From: Dastarcus helophoroides
Lineage: Eukaryota; Arthropoda; Insecta; Coleoptera; Bothrideridae
Direction of reading: 5' to 3'
NCBI GenBank assembly: GCA_028583605.1
Contig: CM053325.1
Coordinates: 44,152,987 to 44,216,986 of the forward strand
Length of the DNA stretch: 64,000 bases
The stretch's first letter is position 1; each line of letters opens with the position of its first letter. Positions 58,140-64,000 of the stretch are shown piece by piece. Position numbers and translations under genes: made by a program. The notes under the pieces were generated by a model, which saw nothing but the letters and a program-made list of their open reading frames with translations, was not told the origin of the DNA and did not search any database.

Positions 58140-58760
58140 AAGGAAATGTCGACAGATGACTGCACTCTAAAAATAGATATGTATATGAACGTAATGATAA
58201 ACAAGATTTGGAAGAGGTCTACAATTTTTGTAGAAAATTTGTAACTGATTTTGCTTCTTACTAAATAAAATTGGACCAGAAAGATGCAATGTTTCAAGAA
58301 GTTATTCCTCATAAAGAAATATTGGCCATAATAACTAGTTTTTTAGCATTGCTTAGAACTGGATGATGTGGATTCCGCAATCATGCGTGACACAGCTCAT
58401 CACTGGAAACAATATTATTTCATTAATCGGTTCAATCTTTTTGTTCTCTACTCCAATCTAAGGAATGATGAAGCTGTTTAGCATTAAGAAATACAAATAA
58501 AAAGGGAGTATTAGAAAAAAGCTTGCAATTAATGAAAAGGTGGTCCAATGGGTCTGTTCTCCGATATATAGTTACGCAGATGATGGTAGCTTAATGTCAT
58601 CCTTTTTTCGGCAAACTATTATCCTTCGCTGCTTCAGATCCAAGGGAACAACATATACAAATTGTGATTTCACGATCATTTTGGAACGGGGAAAGAAACA
58701 TATGGTTGACCTCAGTGCTTCAAAAATTTAGGCCTCTGTTTTTCCTAAAAAAATATCAAG
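58140..58760 (+). pseudogene. Probable PIF/Harbinger transposase relic
   Basis: A piece MFQEVIPHKEILAIITSFLA resembles the F-R-x-A-I-P-x-x-E-R-L-A-I-T-L-R-F-L-A block of Harbinger-type nucleases. Further on, QIVISRSFWNGERNIW and LQKFRPLFF resemble the Y-R-L-S-R-A-R-R-x-V-E-N-A-F-G and K-F-R-x-F end of that domain. Stops and frame changes intervene throughout. The call rests on block order and spacing only. Confidence 0.4.
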
Positions 58761-59587
58761 CATTCAGCGTTTCGTGAGCTTTAAAATCTTTTATATGGAA
58801 TGAATTTGTCTATCCTAGAAGTAACCGTAAACGTAAGTACATTCTTTTTTGGAATAAATATATGCGTGCTGTTGTCAAATCCGACTCTCAAAAGCTGGAC
58901 TTCCTTTTTCGGACTTAAAAGTGCTTCACAACAGATCACCTAGTATTCCTTACAAAGTTCAAGTTAGCATTGTAGAACTGCTGTCCTGTTTGGAATTCAA
59001 CCCCGATGCTCTCATTGACTCTTGGATTCAATTGTTGATAAAATCCTAGCCGGATCCCTCCAGATACTGAAGCAGAGGCGATTTTTTTGTATGTGAGTGA
59101 TGTTTACAAGAGCTGATGGTTCTGATACTCTTAAGAGCAACGTTCTTAAGGCATACAAGACAGTCGGAAACAATAAATTCCTGTGCAGGTTAGCTTAGTA
59201 CAGTGGGGACTTTTATTTATGGCGGTTTTTTCTGCATAACCGAAATGCTTTGCGTGATAAGTAGAATTTTCCTCATTTATAACAACTAATCCTCGTTTAA
59301 AAGGGCACTTTGTCGCCATTTCTCTTAATTTCCGCTTCCTACTCGCAGTGTTCCAAGGGCATAATTACCTTTTGCGAGTACTTAAGAAAAAGTTCATCAA
59401 TTAGGATGCAGCCCGGTAAGACCCAGTAATTATCATTTTAGGCGCATCTTGCCTGCCAAAATAAAAAAAAAAACAGTGGGGGACTTAAATATTAAAATAA
59501 AAACAAATAAAACACTCTTTTCATTTCAAAGCATTTCTATTCATTTTTTTTTTTTTTGGTTGAATGGACTGGTGCTCGGTTATCTTC
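58761..59587. other. No gene recognised
   Basis: A codon-like stretch at about 58920-59045 (VQVSIVELLSCLEFNPDALI) has no family I can name. Confidence 0.3.
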
Positions 59588-59705
59588 AAAAATTGAAATA
59601 TAAATCGTGTCCCCTGAAACAAAGAAAGATTAAAAAAGTTCAACAAAGGTTACTCTAACGCGTTTCGATAGCCAAACTATCATCTTCAGAGAGATACTTT
59701 ATTTT
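59588..59705 (-). ncRNA. Hammerhead-like motif in a Penelope-like repeat (copy 4)
   Basis: Minus strand: core CTGAAGA (59683-59689 as TCTTCAG), stem II GATAGT/GCTATC, then GAAACGCGTT and AGAG, with CTCT before the core pairing with AGAG. Relative to copy 3, one stem II pair changed from C-G to T-A on both sides. That is a compensatory change supporting a conserved RNA fold. Confidence 0.5.
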
Positions 59706-59718
59706 GTATTTGTATTTC

Positions 59719-60261
59719 AATTTCTATTCATGTTTTATTGGCTTTTTCTTCGCCAGTTACTCGTTTCACAATTCTAACTTTTCAGTAACCTTCTGTTAAG
59801 GATTGGCAGTCTGTTATAAATTGCCCCCAGCAGGGATTGTGTTGAATCTTTGTTTGTCAATCGCTGTTTGTGACTCAATACTGAAAAAACTTAAAATTAT
59901 CTTAAACTTTAACTGGGTCGCCTCATAATCACCTAGGAAGTAACCTAATAAACTCTCAGAATTATTTCTCACAGCATGCACAAAGGGAAGAAATTTGGAT
60001 TAATTTTCTGACGACGGGCGGAGAATAATACTGCCCGAAACGTTAAAACTTTAAAATAATCTTGTTATTTATTTTTTACGTTGTTTAAATTTTAAGATAG
60101 TTTTAAGTGTTTTTTCGTTGTTAAGTCACAAACAGCGATTGACAAACAAAGATCCAACACAATCGCTGCTTGGGCCAATCCCTAATAAAAGGTTACTGAA
60201 AATTTTAAATTGTGAAAGGAGTAACTGGCGAAGAAAAAGTCAATAAAACATGAATAGAAAT
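59719..60261. repeat. Foldback repeat with a hammerhead-like loop
   Basis: Arms of about 190 bp: ATTTCTATTCATGTTTTATT on the left, mirrored by AATAAAACATGAATAGAAAT on the right. They include GACAAACAAAGAT, CACAAACAGCGATTGAC and CGCCAGTTACTC. The loop (about 59930-60070) contains the hammerhead-like core at 60004-60048. Confidence 0.7.
60004..60048 (+). ncRNA. Third hammerhead-like core
   Basis: CTGACGA (60008-60014), one spacer base, stem II GGGC/GCCC (60016-60019, 60033-60036), GAAAC (60037-60041), GTT, then AAAA, which pairs with TTTT directly before the core. It has the same layout, with the same extra base after the core, as copies 3 and 4, but the sequence is unrelated. Confidence 0.42.
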
Positions 60262-60589
60262 ACTAATATTTTGCAAAGAAGATACAGAGAATATCTATTT
60301 AAAAGCATGTCATAACTTTTTACACTATAGGCCATTTAAAGTTAGAAAATAGATCCACCCTACTAGTTAGACCTCGCGTGTAGTAGCGAAGCATATGTAA
60401 CTGAATTAGCAACCCACTGACATTTAGCAAAATCGGCCAGTCTGAAAAAGTCCACACCTGTTGAAAGGATTTAAATATAAAAGACATTCCTGAATGTTTG
60501 TTAATTCTGTGCTGAGGCAACTCATTTAGAAGTTATTCAAATCTTCATTGGATTTATGAGACATTATTTTTAAGTAAATATTGTTTTAA

Positions 60590-61140
60590 CCCGCCGTTGG
60601 GCGTGCGCTGTCTCTCAGACGGCGTTTATTATTTTAAATTTCAATAATTAGTTAGTCCATAATGCTCATTTTTGGTTTACCTGAGTATTATAACATCACA
60701 AATGTGATGCCTTATCAACTCCCATGACCATTTTTGTAAGTTATAGCTATTTGCGCCCGTACACGCGTGGTAAATTGTTTTGTCATTATGGTTCCTGATA
60801 TAAATTGACCTTTGTTTGGAAATAAGGCTATAGAGGGTATTTTCAAACAAGATTTGACTAAATAAAAATTATTTTTGGATCCTAACTCTTAAATATAATA
60901 TTATTGGAAATTTAGTTCCGTATTTCATACAATAATTTGGACTTTGTATTTGGCTAATTTTTTTGTTTATAGGTAAAGCTGTGCATAATTTGTAATTAAA
61001 TTTTAAAAACAAATATACCAAGACACCATATTTAATCATAGAACCAAAAAAAGTTAAAAACTAACATTAATTTTAGATGCAGTCTGTGAGACAGCGCACG
61101 CCTAATCGTGTTACAAAATATGAGGCAACCTACTCTAGGG
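60590..61140. mobile_element. piggyBac-type MITE, 551 bp, TTAA TSD
   Basis: TTAA followed by CCCGCCGTTGGGCG on the left, and CTCTAGGG followed by TTAA on the right (60586-60589 and 61141-61144). Subterminal inverted repeats GGCGTGCGCTGTCTCTCAGA and TCTGTGAGACAGCGCACGCC lie inside both ends. No coding sequence. A CCC...GGG / TTAA structure is diagnostic of piggyBac-type mobilisation. Confidence 0.82.
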
Positions 61141-61144
61141 TTAA

Positions 61145-62112
61145 ATAATGCCGGAGTTGTAGTCCTGCTGGGTACTTGCATCTACTATCACAGACTCCAT
61201 TATGAAAGTAGTCGACGTTCGTTTATGCGTGCCTAAAATGCCCTCGGAATATTGAAAATTCTATGAAAACACGGCAGATTGATGAATAATATGAAGAAAC
61301 GTTATGAACGATGAAATAAAATAAAAGAAAAGTAGCATTTAGAGATAACCGTGCAGAAGTATACACGATAAGCAATGAAGTGTAGCATTTTTAATGATGA
61401 TCAGTATGGAAAATTAATTAAAAAGTTCGAGAAATCAGACACTTTATACTTTCATCATTTGTTTCTTCAAGTTTTGAGAGATATATTCTGTTATGACAAT
61501 TTTTAAATTATCAAAAGCTGTGCTTACTCAGTACCAAAAAAGCTGAGATGCACAACACTATTCGCTTAATCAACACTTTCACTTTTTTGCAGAGATAGCG
61601 TAGAGGCACCAGTAATGGACTCATTAACAAATCCAGTGACGTTGAATGGTCACAACTGTCCACGTATATTATCCTTTCTAAATAAAATATATATCAAAAG
61701 GAAGCTGAGACATTTTCCTCTGGAATGCTTTATATGTTGCTTTTTCAAAACCTACTTTAAATGTGTAAAATTTGTTAAATTGCAGTAGAATAACTTTCTT
61801 CTATAATGGACACTCAATTTTTTAATTAATCCTAATTTGAACATTAGTTGATCCAATAAAGGACATGATTTTATATTTTATCATAAATAATAAATTAAAG
61901 GTTTTATTAGATATTTTTTATAAAAAAGATGTAAACTATAATAAAAGAACGGATACACAATATATTTTTTTTATTTTAGATAAACTCGTATTTCAATATT
62001 CGGAATAAAAATGGTGACAAATAGGTAAAAAACTTTGAAAGTATTGGTTTCAATTATTTTCTTCTTCCTCACTGTTGCTTTCACTGTTGTTTTTGTCACT
62101 GATGTCTACGGG
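61145..62112. other. No gene recognised
   Basis: A+T-rich, no supported features. Confidence 0.35.
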
Positions 62113-62188
62113 TACAGTAGCCTCCCGCTAAAGTTGCGCTCATCGTACTGGATCGACCGTTAAAGTTGCTACTCCTCGTTATCCCTAC

Positions 62189-63851
62189 TGGGGATGGGTG
62201 GACCTGCTTTTTTTTCGGAACAGGTGCACCTACTACGATCTTTATTTTGAACTAGGTGCACCAAACTAGGTGCAGGACCTGCGCGCCTCAATGGGTATTT
62301 AGATCTATTGGCGTCTTTAAGTTCATTGATCTTTTGGATCGGAACGCTGAACGAATCGAGTCGAACCGTCATCTGCAGGTTCGGTGAATATAATAAAGTG
62401 AAATAGCTACTATCTTATGCATATGTCTGTTAGGATCAAACACCGATTTCGGCCAATGGCCGAATAAAATGGCCAAAATGCGTTCTGGCCACTAGCAAAT
62501 TGCCAATGTCCGAAATATCGCTTTCTGGCCGTTTGATATAGACCAGGACGCGTTCTGGATCTCTCACGACTGCCAGAAAGCGAAGCTGTTGAATAATTCG
62601 CGTACTGGCTTTCTGAAAATAGCCAGAACGCGTTCTGGCATTCGCAGCTATACCAGAACGCGTCGAGCACATAAACGAAACGGCTTTATACAGTGTAACT
62701 GCAAACGTTATTGCATTAACAGAAAATATGCGTGTAGGGCAAAAAAAGTAATTTATAACCGCAAATGTCATAACAACAGTTCGTGCAAAAATAAGTAAAT
62801 AGAGGTATATTGAAAAAGTACTCATATGCGGAAAATGTATTTTATGTTGAAATCGTTCCTTTATTATGTTATTCATAAAGAATAAAAATATTTTGTTTTT
62901 GGACATCTTGTTCTTTGTGTTCGATGCTTTCTGGTATTGCTGCGAATGCCAGAACGCGTTCTAGCTATTTTCAGAAAGCCGGTTCGCGAATTATTCAACA
63001 GCTTCGCTTTCTGGCAGTCGTGAGAGATCCAGAATGCGTCCTGGTCTATATCAAACGGCCAGAAAGCGATATTTCGGACATTGGCAATTTGCTGGTGGCC
63101 AGAACGCGTTTTGGTCGTTTTCTTCGGCCATTGGCCGAAATCGGTGTTTGATCCTAACATGTCTAATAGATGGCGATTGCACATACATACATATTTATAT
63201 TCATTCCATAAAAATGCTATAATTAAATGTAAATAATAAATATTTCTTTTTGTTGCCTCGAAATGAAAATCAATTAATTTTCTTATTATACAGGGTGACT
63301 TGCTTTTCATTGCGGAAATTTTAAGCGGCAACAATTAATTTTAACACTTTATACCTTACAAATATTCCTCAGCAAAATGTATTAAATTAAAATATAATAG
63401 ATGCAAAAAATGTTTAAGTTTTTGCGAAAGATCTATCGTTTCACTAGTCGAACCACCATTCCTCCTAAGCTCAAAACAAATTATACTTGATTACGTATTA
63501 CTGTATTCAAATTCTCATAACAGAAACATTAAAATGACATGCATTATGGTATTCTAGCGACATCTTCATTTACCACACTTCTTTTCCCCTAATATGTCTA
63601 CAGATTCCGTATTTTCGACTTTGCAACAACAATATTATGGTGATATTCATTCTATCAGGACGGTAAGTACATTGGTCTAATCCTTTGACAAGGTCCAATC
63701 TTTGGGTCAGTACTCCCTTTTAAAATCTCGCACTTCCCCGAGTAGCTGAACCTGCGCACCTAGTTTATTGAAGTAGGAACTATAGATGCACCGGATCATG
63801 CGAGTGAACTAGGTGCAAAAGAACAGGTCCGCGGTTCGATGCCCAACTCTA
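62189..63851. mobile_element. Non-autonomous hAT element, 1,663 bp
   Basis: Inserted in the pogo-like MITE with an exact 8-bp duplication ATCCCTAC (62181-62188, 63852-63859). Ends TGGGGATGGG and GCCCAACTCTA are imperfect TAGnGnTGGGC-type hAT termini. Repeats of GTGCACC/AGGTGCA and GCGCACCTAG lie near both ends. No transposase. Confidence 0.8.
62428..63159. mobile_element. Palindrome-array element, 732 bp, 4-bp TSD
   Basis: Inverted ends TGTTAGGATCAAACACCGAT and ATCGGTGTTTGATCCTAACA, with TGTC at 62424-62427 and 63160-63163. Each arm (about 235 bp) carries several copies of GCCAGAACGCGTTCTGGC and variants, plus GGCCAATGGCC. The centre (about 62670-62905) is A+T-rich. It sits inside the hAT. 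Superfamily unknown. Open frames over the arms are by-products of the repeats. Confidence 0.7.
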
Positions 63852-64000
63852 ATCCCTACCATTGTCGAAATATATTGCTCCTTGCGCGGTTAAGTGGGTT
63901 ATTCAAAAGTGGCGCTAAAACTCTGAAGTCCAATTCGTTGTTCGAAAATTAGGTAGGGGAATATCCGCGCAACTTTATCGATCGTATCCTGACAACTTTA

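Larger units (their letters stand above)
62115..64000. mobile_element. pogo-like MITE copy 2, split by a hAT and cut by the window end
   Basis: TA at 62113-62114 then CAGTAGCCTCCCGCTAAAGT, the same end as at 11431. The interior matches 11.43-11.70 kb: TGGATCGACCGTTAAAGTTG before the hAT, TACCATTGTCGAAATATATT and ATATCCGCGCAACTTTATCG after it. The right end lies beyond base 64000. Confidence 0.8.

Noticed and set aside
62428..63159. CRISPR-like array suggested by regularly recurring palindromes
   Set aside because: Repeats are irregularly spaced and variable, arranged in inverted arms with transposon-type ends, in a eukaryotic context.
62410..63334. Mirror-image open frames of up to 156 codons on both strands
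   Set aside because: They lie over inverted arms of palindromes, read the same repeats in both directions, and match no protein type.
34064..64000. A third Kunitz gene copy upstream
   Set aside because: Looked for another CTCACCTTCTTT-type exon 1 end and for the GGCC/GGTTGTC-type domain pattern on the minus strand; none seen.

Overview
The window looks like a piece of a large, A+T-rich, transposon-laden arthropod genome, most likely an insect. The reasons are intron-containing genes with GT/AG splice sites, and a mobile-element spectrum of piggyBac, Tc1/mariner, hAT, pogo-like MITEs, Ty3/gypsy, BEL/Pao, Harbinger and Penelope-like fragments. I see no bacterial-style operon, no rRNA and no intact tRNA gene. 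Species cannot be read from the sequence.

The only host genes I can support are two tandem paralogues on the minus strand. Each is a two-exon gene for a small secreted Kunitz/BPTI-type protease inhibitor. Gene A has exon 1 at 8250-8319 and exon 2 at 4781-4962 (83 aa). Gene B has exon 1 at 33994-34066 and exon 2 at 19902-20092 (87 aa). Both have a signal-peptide exon ending in the same FTKE(D) junction at the same codon phase, a GTGAGT donor, and a single six-cysteine Kunitz domain with Arg at the predicted P1 site. The introns are inflated by transposons: 3.3 kb in A and 13.9 kb in B.

Layout: 0-4.7 kb, repeats and a hAT MITE. 4.8-8.4 kb, Kunitz gene A, whose intron holds a palindromic Tc1-like element. 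8.4-16 kb, T/C-rich low-complexity arrays, a duplicated block and a pogo-like MITE. 16.0-19.25 kb, foldback repeats including a 3-kb palindrome of palindromes. 19.9-34.1 kb, Kunitz gene B, whose intron holds a piggyBac relic split by a minus-strand Ty3/gypsy element and by a GGQNKN-type DNA transposon, which is itself split by a hAT element. 35-36.1 kb, a mariner-like transposase relic. 36.2-40.9 kb, a second, plus-strand copy of the same gypsy family. 40.9-45.3 kb, long-TIR mariner-like and foldback elements and a tRNA-derived SINE. 47.4-52.1 kb, a BEL/Pao element missing its protease-RT-RNase H region. 53.35-55.16 kb, another long-TIR mariner-like element. 55.3-55.75 kb, a G+C-rich island that could be a first exon. 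57.8-61.1 kb, a near-perfect palindrome, a Harbinger relic and a piggyBac-type MITE. 62.1-64 kb, a triple nest of pogo-like MITE, hAT, and an element built of CCAGAACGCGTTCTGG palindromes.

The most interesting signals are: (i) the GGQNKN transposon, whose 4-bp AATT target duplication can be proven because its piggyBac target reads through the insertion site; (ii) hammerhead-ribozyme-like cores in dispersed Penelope-like repeats, one family with a compensatory base change in stem II; (iii) composite palindromes made by head-to-head joining of transposon ends; (iv) the short palindrome-array element near the right end. All transposon genes seen are broken; no autonomous element is present.
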